Shown here in pieces: positions 13,590 through 24,949 of a DNA stretch of 64,000 nucleotides. How positions within the stretch are numbered: the first letter of the stretch is position 1; the number at the start of each line of letters is the position of its first letter. Made by a program: the position numbers and the translations under genes. This DNA is from Adiantum capillus-veneris (taxonomy: Eukaryota > Streptophyta > Polypodiopsida > Polypodiales > Pteridaceae): positions 158,689,557 to 158,753,556 of the forward strand of contig CM043952.1 in the NCBI GenBank assembly GCA_014529385.2. Reading direction: 5' to 3'. Under the pieces are notes generated by a model. It was given only the letters and a program-made list of their open reading frames with translations. It was not told the DNA's origin and did no database searches.

Positions 13590-13965
13590 GTGAAGACGCC
13601 TCATTCAAATAACGAGTTGTTTTTTAAACAAGCTACTATCATGGCATGCCTCATTGGAGCAAGTGGGGGTAACAATCAAATAAGCAGTAGAGATGTTGCC
13701 AAGGCTTTAGGACTTCACCGAAGAAATGTCATTGTTGCCAATTTTTTGCTACAACATGATGTGGAGGAAGGGGGCACTTCCCTTAGACGCTTGTCACCGT
13801 CAACTGCATAGAGGAAGCATCTTAACGACCAAAATCAAAGAAATTGTGCTTCAATTTTGGTCAGTGGAAACCCGCATCTCACTAAACAAGAAAGATGTTG
13901 TTTGAAAGAGAATAGGAAAGAGTGTGTATGTACTACATCCATTGCATCTACTTGATTTACCTTAG
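13590..13965 (+). pseudogene. Transposon-like ORF fragment, central part
   Basis: The frame 13590-13811 contains S-S-R-D-V-A-K-A-L-G-L-H-R-R-N-V, a helix-turn-helix-like segment. After a frame change, text from about 13838 reads K-E-I-V-L-Q-F-W-S-V-E-T-R-I-S and then N-K-K-D-V-V, a TGA stop at 13903-13905, and K-R-I-G-K-S-V. The same order (Q/E-F-W, T-R-I/V-S, N-K-K-D-V) occurs upstream of DUF7869 domains in plant element proteins as I remember them. The stop is consistent with CGA to TGA. A separate C-terminal fragment of this protein type lies at 54890-55498. Confidence 0.4.
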
Positions 13966-14149
13966 GTATATTAGCCCGAACATCTTAGGAGTGTGTCATA
14001 ATGCTTTACTTATTGTTATTTAGGTGCTTTACTATGTGCTTGTAATCTTTTCAAAATGCATTTACAGATTGAAGGTGCCTCAAACTATTTTAATGTGTAT
14101 GGTAGTCCATTATAGTTATAGTACTTATTTGTGATATATAGTGCTTGAG

Positions 14150-14850
14150 TGAGATTGATAAATGATTCCAACTGCTCTTGATTGCCTATTAGTGCATCCA
14201 AGTGCTTCCAAATGTCTCATAATGATTCCAAATGCTTCAAGGTCTTCCAAGTGCTTGACAATCCATTATTTTGTGCTACCATGCCAAGTGCTTTTGAGTA
14301 TCTCCATGTCCTGATTAGTGATCATAACTATTTCTTAGTGCTTTAACAAAAAATCAACTTTCAAGTGATTCCAATAGACAAATACTTTAGAGTTCTTTCA
14401 AGAGATCAATACAAACTTTGAGTGCTTCAAAGTGCTTTAGAAGAAAGTCCTTTGAGTGCTACCATGTACTTCCGAGCACTTCTCAGTGCTTCCTAGTGCT
14501 CATGAATGTTTTTGAGTGCTTTCAAATGCTTCCAAGTGCTTCCAAGGTCTTCCCAGGTCTTCCAAGTGTGTCCCAGTGCTTTTGAATGCTTCTAAGTGCT
14601 TCCAAAATATTTTCAATGCTTTCAAGTGTTTCCAAGGTCTTCCAAGTGCTTCCGAGTGCTTCCAAAGGCTTCCTAGTGCTTTCAAGTGCTTCCAAGTTCT
14701 TTTTAGTGCTTAACATTTATTTTGAAGGTTTTCAAGTGCTTGCAAGTTCTTCTAAATGCTTTAAAGTGCTTTAAAAGGCTTTTAAATGCTTTCTGGCGCT
14801 CCCAAAAGCTTTTACATAGGTCTCAGTGCTTCCAAGTGCTTTTAAAAGCA
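14150..14850. repeat. Degenerate ~10-bp minisatellite (GTGCTTCCAA)n
   Basis: About 700 bases are built of variants of GTGCTTCCAA and AGTGCTTTTGA-like units, densest at 14500-14720. The phase drifts, so several overlapping open frames appear on both strands with S-K-C-F-Q or E-A-L-x-S-T motifs. These are repeat artefacts and not genes. The origin is probably slippage expansion. Confidence 0.85.
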
Positions 14851-15059
14851 TCTCAAATCTAGCTATTTTTGTGTTAATATGCGTGCAAGTAGTTTTTAGT
14901 ATTTCATAGAGAGACTTCTACATGTGGTTCTAGAGGCTCATCCTAACATTAGGTTCTCCCTCAGATGCTTTGAGGGTCTGAAGCCATACTTTGTACACAA
15001 GTTGAAGGACCGCAACACTTGCTGCTGCTGTGAATACCATGTTCAGATTTTATATTTCA
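14851..15059. other. Short spacer, nothing seen
   Basis: The sequence between the minisatellite and the copia remnant shows no gene, repeat or signal that I recognise. Confidence 0.4.
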
Positions 15060-16100
15060 AGGAAGCCTTCAATTAGATGTGCCAACCAAGGAAGATACGG
15101 GCTACATGGAACTCATGATTTTGCAAGTGTGTTGTTTGCAATTCCCATGATGGAACAACGTAGTGCACACACAACTTAGTAGAAGGAAACTTGGCTACAT
15201 AGATAGAGCTATAATAAGCAAAACTTTTGGCCTTTGAGCATGACCAAGTTACCTTTTCTGATCGTGAAGGAGCCATTGCCAAAAATTGTAGTGTATCCAA
15301 GATCATCAAGTTGTCCTGTTGAAACTAAGCTCTTAGTTAGCTTTGGCACGTGTCTAACACCTCACAACATGAACTCGGTGTTGTGCATACACAACTTCAC
15401 ATTTCCAATGCCTTACATCTCAATTTGATGAGAATCAACTAGCTTAAGTAAACCATGCGTAGAGTCATAGATGGAGAGCAACCCCTTATGAGGAGTAACA
15501 TGGAAAGTGGTACCTGAGTCAATAATCCAATTCTATGTATAGCATCTGTCAAGAGCTAACAATGCCTCTAGACTCAAATCAGCTGACAATTGTGACACGT
15601 CAAGAACAACATCAACATGTGGAGACTCAACAGCATTTGGGATCCCCTATCTTCACACTGCTCTTAGGGGGTGTAGAACTTACAACAATTGCTTTCCCCT
15701 TCTCTCTTGCAACAAACAGAAATCCTTTTTCGTGTGTCCTTTCTTGTGATAATGGTAGCATTCAATGTTCCTTGCGTCATGTCCACGGCTCTTGCTACAT
15801 GCATTCTTGCAATCTTGAGAATGATTGTGACTACAACTTCAACCTCTCTACCTTTGATCATGACTATTACTATGACCTCTCTGCCTTTGATTGTTCCTCT
15901 AGCTACTTTGGATTTCCACATATGCATCGCCATGTCCACTAGCGTCAAGAGATTGACGTTCAATCTTTGCTGAAAACGAGCTTTCCCATAGGGGCGGATT
16001 TACTAATAGCAATATTAAATGTATCCCATGTTGAAGGCAAAGAACATAGCAAGAAAATAGCTGATTATTTCATCATTGAAATTGAGTCCCTTATGTTGGC
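15060..16100 (-). pseudogene. Ty1/copia gag-protease remnant
   Basis: Read on the minus strand, the text near 15460-15540 matches the protease-proximal region of copia elements A and B (compare 44620-44720 and 38520-38600). The text near 15060-15420 matches their GAG-pre-integrase region (S-T-K-L-C-V-H type). The part 15900-16100 matches the end of A's gag around 45090-45240, including the shared run TCATCATTGAAATTGA. Many stops and frame changes are present. This is an old truncated insertion of the A family. Confidence 0.6.
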
Positions 16101-16320
16101 TATGGAGTGCAAGAGAGGGATGGAGAGAAAGGGGGAAGGGGATGGAGCAGACACAGCATATGGGGGAGCTTGTGAGAAGAACCCTTCTCACTCTCCTTAT
16201 TTTCTATATAAGCATGAATGTAATGGGAGGGTGCTCGCCGGCCACAACCCAACCACGGAGCCTAATTGAGTTCATTTTTACAACAGGAGAAAATATTTCA
16301 TTAAAATCAATACTTTTCTT

Positions 16321-16544
16321 TTGAGAAAACCCTTTTACCACAAGCCTTTACTTTACCTTTTCGTCCCACCTTCTTCTTCCTTCAGCTTGTACACCCATTT
16401 GTTCTGCAGTGGCCGCTTACCTTTACACAACTCAACCAACTCCTATGTTTGGTTGCGATGTAATGAGTCCCGCATGCTCTTCATCCATTCTTCTTTGGAT
16501 TTGTGTTGCACAGCTTCTTCATATGATTCCGGCTCTCCAGAATC
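16321..16544 (-). pseudogene. Ty1/copia reverse transcriptase N-terminal fragment
   Basis: The minus strand reads E-S-Y-E-E-A-V-Q-H-K, then E-E-W-M-K-S-M-R-D-S-L, then a TAG where copia proteins have the W of the T-W-E-L-V motif, then L-Q-N-K-W-V-Y-K-L-K. This is the conserved entry into the copia RT domain. It ends in further stops and is cut at 16544 by an LTR. Confidence 0.7.
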
Positions 16545-16772
16545 TGTGGAATTAGGGTTGCAGGAAAACACACACAGCTAAGAGAAGACGAAGGAAGCTC
16601 AAGGCACACAACAAAGAGTGTATTACTTAGTGTGCAATGGAAATATAAGATAGCCCTAGAGTGATGGGTGTATATACGGTGCTCGGGGGAAAAAACCTCC
16701 TAGCGAGGGTAAAAATGCCGCGGCTGTCCAAAGTGTGTTCACACACTTCACTACCACATGTATATGGTAACA
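16545..16772. mobile_element. Isolated LTR of the copia family found at 57.3 kb
   Basis: TGTGGAATTAGGG...TATATGGTAACA matches the LTR at 57291-57477 over most of its length. Shared text includes AAGGCACACAA, TAGCCCTAGAGTGATGGG and CACTACCACATGTATATGGT. This copy has an extra ~40 bases in the middle. The 5-bp flanks (GAATC, TTGGC) do not match, so it is not a clean solo LTR with target duplication. Confidence 0.7.
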
Positions 16773-16931
16773 TTGGCTAGAATGTTTCAGACGCTTTCTA
16801 GACTTCTTCTTGGATTTGCTTTTCTTTGTCTTTCTCCGCTTCTTCAACCTCTTTTCCTCCTCACTAGAATTCGAGGAAGAGGAACTGTCTGAAGACAAAG
16901 ATGAAGACAGAGAACTTGGTGTTGATGTCAA
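16773..16931 (-). pseudogene. Serine/lysine-rich gag-like fragment
   Basis: The minus strand gives a low-complexity S-S-S-L-S-S-D-S-S-S-S-S-N-S-S-E-E-E stretch followed by K-K-R-R-K-T-K-K-S-K-S-K-K-K. This is typical of the basic tail of plant retroelement Gag proteins, but composition alone is weak evidence. Neighbouring pieces are copia debris. Confidence 0.3.
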
Positions 16932-17010
16932 CTACCTCTTTGAAAGTTGATTTCCAACCTAGGTAGCCGGGATATTCCTCTAGGTTGCTCTTCTTTGCTT
17001 ATTAACAGTG

Positions 17011-17498
17011 TTGTCCATCTTCCTGGAGTTGGTTTGTCGGTGGAACACTTTCCTCTCTATAGGGTTCACTGCTAGAACCCATGTGTGTTGTAGGTAAAAG
17101 GATCAGATCCTCCGTAGGAGAAGACTTGTTTGGGCTCTCTGATACCACTGTAGCAGGCTTGGACACTCCAAGCGAGAAATCAATAGCAACACACTGCAAC
17201 AACAAAACTTGAAATAGAGAGAGAGAGAAGAGGCTTGCTCCCGTTGGAATCTCCGTCAGCACCCTCCGTTTCCTGGCTGGGATTGGAGTGCTGTCCATCT
17301 TCTCAGAGTTGGTTTGTCGGTGGAACACTTTCCTCTCTATAGTGTTCACTGCTAGACCCATGTGTGCTGCAAGTAAAAGGATCAGATCCTTTGTAGGAGA
17401 AGACTTGTCTGGGCTCTGATACCATTGTATAACAGGCTTGGACACTCCAAGCGAGAAATCAATAGCAACACACGCGTGAGGAACTGCAACAACAGAAC

Positions 17499-17499
<1 letters not shown>
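17011..17499. repeat. Tandem ~280-bp repeat carrying copia primer-binding sites
   Basis: Units at about 17011-17217 and 17290-17499 share TTGGTTTGTCGGTGGAACAC, GGATCAGATCC and GGACACTCCAAGCGAGAAAT. In the second, GCTCTGATACCA at 17413-17424 is the reverse complement of TGGTATCAGAGC, the initiator-tRNA-Met primer-binding site of plant copia elements. The first unit has a damaged form near 17138. The LTR edge is on the right of the site, so the parent element lay on the minus strand. Confidence 0.7.

Positions 17500-17584
<85 letters not shown>
17500..17584. repeat. Compound poly(T)/(AT)n/(AG)n tract
   Basis: A T run of about 22, then A-rich bases, then (AT)n to about 17560 and (AG)n to 17584. 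It interrupts the copia debris. Confidence 0.9.
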
Positions 17585-17585
<1 letters not shown>

Positions 17586-17589
17586 AGGA

Positions 17590-17715
17590 GAGTCAACAGA
17601 AAGCGGTGGATTTCGTATCATCAAGATAATATTGCAAATCTCCAATACTGCCTCCATAATCAGCACCATCTTCTAGTCCTGGTAATTGGTGGCATCCAGC
17701 TTTTGATCCTGTGGA
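17590..17715 (-). pseudogene. Ty1/copia gag N-terminal fragment
   Basis: The minus strand reads K-L-D-A-T-N-Y-Q-D, a TAG stop, then K-M-V-L-I-M-E-A-V-L-E. This matches the conserved copia Gag opening (L-x-G/A-x-N-Y-x-x-W-K/R), with the tryptophan codon changed to a stop. It is short, and other frames of the same DNA look superficially coding too. Confidence 0.45.
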
Positions 17716-18290
17716 AACGCCAACACCACCAAAACCTTCCTCTGGGCTTAAAGGCTGCTAGCAACCTCCAATCAAAAGGGATCCCCCAACTCCCTAGCGA
17801 GAGCGGGTGTACCACCTGAAATCAATCCAAAATCAGCCTCCTCTGCTGCATAAGACTCTCCAACTAGCTGGCTGAAATTCTGCACAGGTACTGGGCTCAT
17901 AATTCGAAAATTTTCGTATGTTCATTTATACAAGGAGTGCACAATGAAAGATCAATGTGAGAAATATACTTTTAAATTCATGAGTTCTTGTATTGTAAAC
18001 ACTTCGCTCATGAGCTGATTTTTTCTCAAGGGAGAGGTGCTATTTTTATCTCAAAAGACTCTCCTGACTCTAAAGCCTGTTTTAGCTGTTACGATCTTTT
18101 CAAAAAAGAACCTTGAATCCTGTTAAATAACTGAGGTGTACTGAATATTTTGCATGACACTCATAAGGTTAAAATTGAAAATTGGTATTTTTCGAGTTGG
18201 GGAGGGAAAAAATCATGATTTTTTTTGGATGCAAGGCTGAAAGTACTAATCTGGAAATGCAACGTAAAGGGTTCTGTCTTTGCATTATAG

Positions 18291-19335
<1,045 letters not shown>

Positions 19336-20148
19336 GTAAAGACATGGCCTGGGACCCACACAGGTTCATGTTGGAAGTCGCTTCATGCCTCCTGACTTCT
19401 GGGGTTGAGGTTTGCTAAATTTTCACCCCTTTGTAAGAAATCGTGAAATTCTTTTGTACAGTTAAATGCTCTCGATACTGAGAGCATGTCACCTTTGCTT
19501 TCTTTCAGAGGGGGACTAGGTCAAGATCAATGGATAAATTGTGCTAGGTACTTGGCATCAGGTTGTGTCTTCAAAGGAGGCGGTTCTTGAGGATTGAGTG
19601 ATAAACAACACCTATGAATTTTGATAGGACTTGTAGGGTTGACAGTATCAGCAGCCTGCAGACCATGTTTGGATGAAAGGAAGATACCGATGTACAATCT
19701 CAGTCGACGCTATTTGTTATACCTGGTCAAATTAATGATTTGGTTTTTATAGTTTTATTGACACTCCTCCTGAAGCAATGCAATAGAATGTAGAGCTATT
19801 AGGACTATGCCATGAGTTTCCTACATCATCTGGGTCTTGATTTGACTGTTAGCTTTTCTTTGAACTAGCATGGATGCTTCAGATTTTCCTTCTTTCTTTT
19901 TAGGAGTGGCATTGCTTTAATCTTCAACGTGACAAAAAGAGTGTTTGAAATGCTGTCTGTAAGGTGGGAGGTATATGGTCCATTACCGATGCTAAATAGT
20001 GATGCTTCAACATGGCGTTCTTACAGTTTTGGTAAGAGACTTCTTTATTGGCATTGCCAATGCATCGTTTTGAATTTTTTAAACAGAAGTGTTGCCGGAT
20101 CTCCGGCCACCGACAAGAACTTTCTATTGAGCGCGTCATGGTTTCACC
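19336..20148. other. 3' flank of the isomerase gene, no further gene recognised
   Basis: The first part is presumably the RPI 3' UTR; a clear polyadenylation signal was not picked out. The rest has only short frames. The text at 19880-20148 leads into the retroelement-type ORF at 20149 and may belong to its element. Confidence 0.4.
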
Positions 20149-20934
20149 ATGGACAAGTTGCCTCCTTTTCAATACTCTCTACAGGCACCCTTGAGGTCTT
20201 TGATGCGGGTAGAGATTAATAGACTCATTCGTCAGGATCTAATTCAGCTGGACACGAGGAGGACATGGATAGAGCTGATACAGGAGTTGGGCACAAAGAC
20301 GGCTTTCTATAGAGAGCATTTTCTCCACCTCACGGAGGATGGGTTTGTGATTCGACCTAGCTATATGGATAGGCATCTTTCTCATGGTATCCGATGTGCC
20401 ATTGGCCAAGTACACACATCCTCACATCAGCTCGAGATTGAGACTGACAGATTCAGAGGGGCACCAACAGATAGCAGGATATGCCGCTTATGCCATCTAG
20501 AGCCAGAGACAGAGGTACACTACATATGTCATTGCACAGTGTACTATGAGATACGAGGCCGTTTTCATTGTCTATTCAGAGAAGGTTTCGGGCCACTATC
20601 TAGGGTCATGAGTTATGAGGATTAGAGATGTCTTGGGCTATATCTACTTGAGCTACACAGGCATAGAGAAACTTTACTGAGGAGAGCTGAAGAGAGACAA
20701 CCCCAGAGACAGATCACAGATTTCTTTACACTAGATACTGTACACCCAGAAGAACAGACAGAGGAGCAACCAACAGTGGAGAGGTCTACCCGCACTACGG
20801 GCATTCTAATAGACCGTGCATTGGAGCTAGGGAGATTTAGACGACCCCGATGGAGAAGAGGAGCTACACAGTTTCGAAGGAGGCTACAGCAAAGGATTCG
20901 AGCCATACTTTTTCGTCGTCCAGAGTGCAGATGA
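20149..20934 (+). pseudogene. Retroelement-type protein with RT zinc-binding-like C-terminus, one stop
   Basis: From ATG 20149 a 158-residue frame runs to TAG at 20623-20625, and the same frame continues 102 residues to TGA at 20932-20934. Residues around 107-124 form a C-R-L-C-H-x(7)-H-Y-I-C-H-C cluster. This resembles the zinc-binding domain at the C-terminus of plant LINE-type reverse transcriptases (zf-RVT), followed by F-R-E-G-F-G-P-L. The tail after the stop is rich in R (G-R-F-R-R-P-R-W-R-R). The stop after Y-E-D is consistent with CAG to TAG. There is no upstream RT core in the window. It could also be a stand-alone gene family of ferns. Activity is unlikely. Confidence 0.5.
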
Positions 20935-22689
20935 AGATGGATCTCTATGCAGATAGATTTCTACTTCCCTCCCAAATTGTCTACACATTGTATAGCTCAG
21001 TTCACACGATTCACGCCTTTCACCTTTCACACCTATCCGCTTAGTTTAGGATTCCGCAGTATTTATATCTTGTTATCCGTAGTTTAATTTATTTTGTTAA
21101 TCTTACTTGATATCAGATACACCGCATTGTAACTTCCCGGTCTCATAGGTCACTTTGGCCTTTTGAAGACGTTAATATAACATTTCATTTCATCTCTCTC
21201 TCTCTCTCTCTCTCCACCCCCGATCGGGCACTTGCGAATTGTGAACACCTGATTGCCAAGGCTACTATCAGCGGGAGTCTCCTAGTCTCCTTTGGGGAGG
21301 GGTGGAGTAGTGCTGTTTTGCTTCCTGCTGGCATTGTAGAAGCGAGAGAGGTTGCCCAAGCTGAGCAGGGGAAAGCAAACACCCTCGTGGCTAGTGGAGG
21401 TAGATTGGTGGTTTTTGTGACTTGTCGGCTTTGCAGGATGCTCTCTAGCTATGAAATGTTGTTGCGAGGGTGGTATGATTGCTCTTGCATTTGAGCAAGA
21501 ACCACCCTCTTGGTCTGTGAGGATGACATGGCTTTTAGAATGTTGTGAGGGCTATCTATTATATGTTTGATTTTGAACAACATTTTAATATCTAAAGAGG
21601 GCACCTACTTCCTAATCTCATTGCTCCTCTCTAGGCTAATTGTTGCTTCCTTTTTATCTCCAAAATTAGGCTAAGGAGTCTCACTTTTAAGAAGACTTGT
21701 CTCTTTGCTTGCATCCTTCTTACTCATGCTCATTGCTTCTACTTTTGCGTCGAAAAGTTGAGCTTTAATGCCAAACCTCAGTAAGAAACCACCTCATCTC
21801 CATGCGCTAGAGAATGCATGGACAAAGATAGGAAGAAGAGGTTTTATAGAATGCTCTACACTTTATTCTTAAGCTTGATTTGGTAAGAAAACGCAATGCT
21901 ACTTTAGTTCTCATCCAATTACATTTGCCATTTTGCAAAAGTTTGTAAAACCTCCCTACTTTTCCTCTTTCCCACTTTATTTGGCAAAGATGAGTTACAA
22001 AACTCACCATGTGGAAAGCTTGTAAGGAAGTTTCAATCAATCAAGTATAATTTTTCCAAATAATTTTTTTTATAAAAAAAAAACTCAGTTGCAATACTGA
22101 CAATGTTGGAGGTGGACATCCTGAGATCTTGCTTTTATACCAACATATATATTTGTAGTCCTCCCATGTTTTGTTTTTTCGTCAAATACATAAGCTCAAA
22201 CACACATCCATATGCTCAAAACTTAACCTCATACATACAACACATGCAATCCTTATGTAGTATTTTTCATTTTGGAGATGACTTGCTAGTTATTGTGCTT
22301 TGATGGAACTACACATCATTGAGAAATTGAGTGCATCTGCTATGGGTAAAAACCCTTATAACATGGATACATACGATGACCTTGAACTTCAAAAGCATAT
22401 AAAATTCCCTAGGGGTCTCTCTTTCAAACTTCCCTATCGCACATGTGTGCAAGAGATTTTTATAAAACCCTTCTACACAGACTTCACCATGATTTAAAGA
22501 CCTCTTTTCTTTCATAAGGCTGTAAATTTTGTTACAACTTTTATTTTGAACGCCTTGTACATGTAATTTTGTAACTCTCTGAAATATAAAAACCCCTCCA
22601 TGTGATTGGCTACACTTAATATTTTGAGGTGGGACCCCCCATGACAAATCCATTCCATTGTAGAGAGAGGATATTCCAAATGTCAAATT

Positions 22690-22690
<1 letters not shown>
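20935..22690. other. Non-coding stretch
   Basis: I recognise no gene. A short TC run lies at 21194-21215, directly after TTAATATAACATTTCATTTC, which could be the 3' end of the preceding retroelement. Short frames between 21807 and 22686 lack domain features. Confidence 0.45.

Positions 22691-22691
<1 letters not shown>

Positions 22692-22757
<66 letters not shown>
22692..22757. repeat. (TC)n microsatellite
   Basis: A pure TC run of about 66 bases. Confidence 0.97.
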
Positions 22758-22759
<2 letters not shown>

Positions 22760-24692
22760 CCCTACAAATTTCCTAGTTAGATACTTAATCATGCGTCTGA
22801 TCCTACAATCTGCCTTTTCAAAGTCTATTAATTACACAATTAGGAAAGCATAATAAAGTACACAATGAAACAAGGGCGTGAAGATGAATTGAATTGCTCT
22901 CATCCTCCGTCCCTAAACAACTGGAAAAATGAAATAGCAAAACATCTAGAATTCTACCGGCATACGTTGGCAAAGTCTAACATCTTGTTGGCACAGGTTT
23001 AAGCCTAGTTGTTTCTATCGTCATACATTGGCACAGTTTAACATCTTGTTGGCACGGGTTTAAGCCTAGCTGGATCTCTTGATCATTGAATGAGCTTGGA
23101 AATGTATAAGGCCCCTGGTGGGATTTTTGTATATGGACTATATGATATTCTCCCCTACTCTTGTAGGACTTTTGATGCATATTTTTCTCTTAATACATTC
23201 ACTGCGCTCTTCCGGTAAAAAAAAGAGCACAATCAAAGCAATTCAAAACATGACCAAAACTTAAGCCTTGACCCATCTCCAATTTTGAGAAGATCAAAGC
23301 TGGAGATTGATTATCCTCTCCACGAACTGAATTCTTGCCCTCAACTAGTTCATGGAAGCATTTGCCAAGCGTTGTATATGTGGATATACCTCGTCAAGGC
23401 AATGATCGCATATTTTGGTTTTTAAGGTTTGTTTATAAGTTTTTCAAAATGAGCTATGTTCCCACCTTCGCAAGATTATCAATTTAATTGATAGTCTAAG
23501 GTTCAATTTTCAAGTTTGATGTTATGAAGACTTGCATAATATTGGCTTTAAAATCACAGATTTAATTCAACTTTCAAGTCACTAATTCTTTATTCAAGCT
23601 TCAAGAACTCCTGAAAACTCTTTTCCAAAAGCCTTAATCTTGACAAAGTAATAATGGAAAATTCATACATAACTGCTTGTTGACATCCTGACTGCGTCAT
23701 TTTGAGAAGGCTTTAGCCTAAACAAATCAATGGAGGAGTTTGTAAAATGGTGGTTCTTTGGTTTGGTACCCTTCGATAACGTTTTTATATTGGCATCATC
23801 AAGCCATATCCCTTCTTTCAAAGTGAAAAAATTGGAGCATTATTTGGCATTGAGGAATTATTTTTATGATATTTTTTTCTCAATTTTAGTGAAAGAATGT
23901 AACTCTCTAGCTATTCGCATCAATATTATGTGAATTTCGGAAAAAGTTCCTCTTGATGATACCATTCCATATCCATTGAGAGTGCTATCTACCCAAGTAC
24001 ATATATGGTTGTAGCACCTTTGCACCATTTGGCTTTTCTAGGTGTTGTGGATTTTTCCAAGTGAAAAAGCATAAAGCTAATCTTATAGAAGAAACTATGA
24101 TGAAGATACTCCAAGCCATAGGAAAATCTCTTGTTGAGTGATTTTGACCAAATTTATTCTTTTTATTTGCATGTCCATTCTGCATCAGTTTTATTCTTGT
24201 GACGGGATAAAAATTGGCTCCATGATGAGGTAAGATCCCCTTCATTTCATAGCAAAGCTCAAATCTTGCACAAAATAATCACTCCTATGGTGTAATATCG
24301 TTGATTCCGGTAAAGCCTTCAAATAGGAATAAAAATTGGCTCCATCCCCTTCACTTCATAGCATAACTCACATCTTGAACAAAATAATCACTCCTATGGT
24401 GAAATATCTTTGATTCCGGTAAAGCCTTCACAGAGGGATAAACCTCGATAATAGAGATATCACTCTAAGGAAAAGAATTGAAAACTATCTTGCATTTTTC
24501 CCTGTGACTTGTGTGAGCTACTAAAATTAAAAGGTTGATACAATTGGTAGGGGAGATTGTTGGGCAATCAAGTATCTTTCTTAAAAATAACACTTTGAAA
24601 ACATGCATAAAACCCATCTTAGAATTACATTACCTACTTTGCATGAGAGCATGCATAGACAAGCTATCAAAACCTTAAAACTAACTCTAATT
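22758..24692. other. Non-coding stretch with local duplications
   Basis: I see no gene. A short duplicated motif (CATCTTGTTGGCAC.GGTTTAAG) occurs near 22980 and 23041. A longer tandem pair lies at about 24207-24321 and 24329-24434. Both units read AAAAATTGGCTCCAT, then AAATAATCACTCCTATGGTG, then TTGATTCCGGTAAAGCCTTC. The sequence ends at the target duplication of element A. Confidence 0.5.
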
Positions 24693-24864
24693 TGAAGAGT
24701 GCGTATATGCGGATGCGTGAGTGCAGTGTTGTGTGAGGATGGAGAGAATGGAGTGGGTGGAGCTATCGTCTCTTGCTCCTTATTCTATATTCAAGTAAAG
24801 AATAAGTGAGTTAGTAATGATGTCTTAGTAACGAATGTTCGGCAAGTTGGAGTGAACCCCAATA
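24693..24864 (-). mobile_element. Element A, 3' LTR (172 bp)
   Basis: It has the TG...TA terminus and aligns with 47210-47357 through GTGC.GTGTTGTGT.AGGATGGAGAG, TCAAGTAAA and TTAGTAACG. It is preceded by target duplication TAATT. The family resemblance to the LTRs of element B (TGAAGGTGCC...CCCAACA) shows that A and B are related copia lineages. Confidence 0.8.
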
Positions 24865-24949
24865 ATTGGCTACAAGCGGCCTATGTATGTACAACCTATA
24901 CAAAATATTCCAGTGGCATCACCCTACATCCATCATCTCAATGCAATGT

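Noticed and set aside
14500-14774. Frames with S-K-C-F-Q or E-A-L-x-S-T repeats
   Set aside because: Generated by the ~10-bp minisatellite in several frames on both strands; not genes.
17590-17900. Minus-strand frames with G-A-D-Y-G-G-S-I-G-D-L and G-E-S-Y-A-A-E-E-A-D-F
   Set aside because: They looked like exons of an unknown gene. A different frame of the same DNA matches a copia Gag opening (K-L-D-A-T-N-Y-Q-D), which explains the region better.
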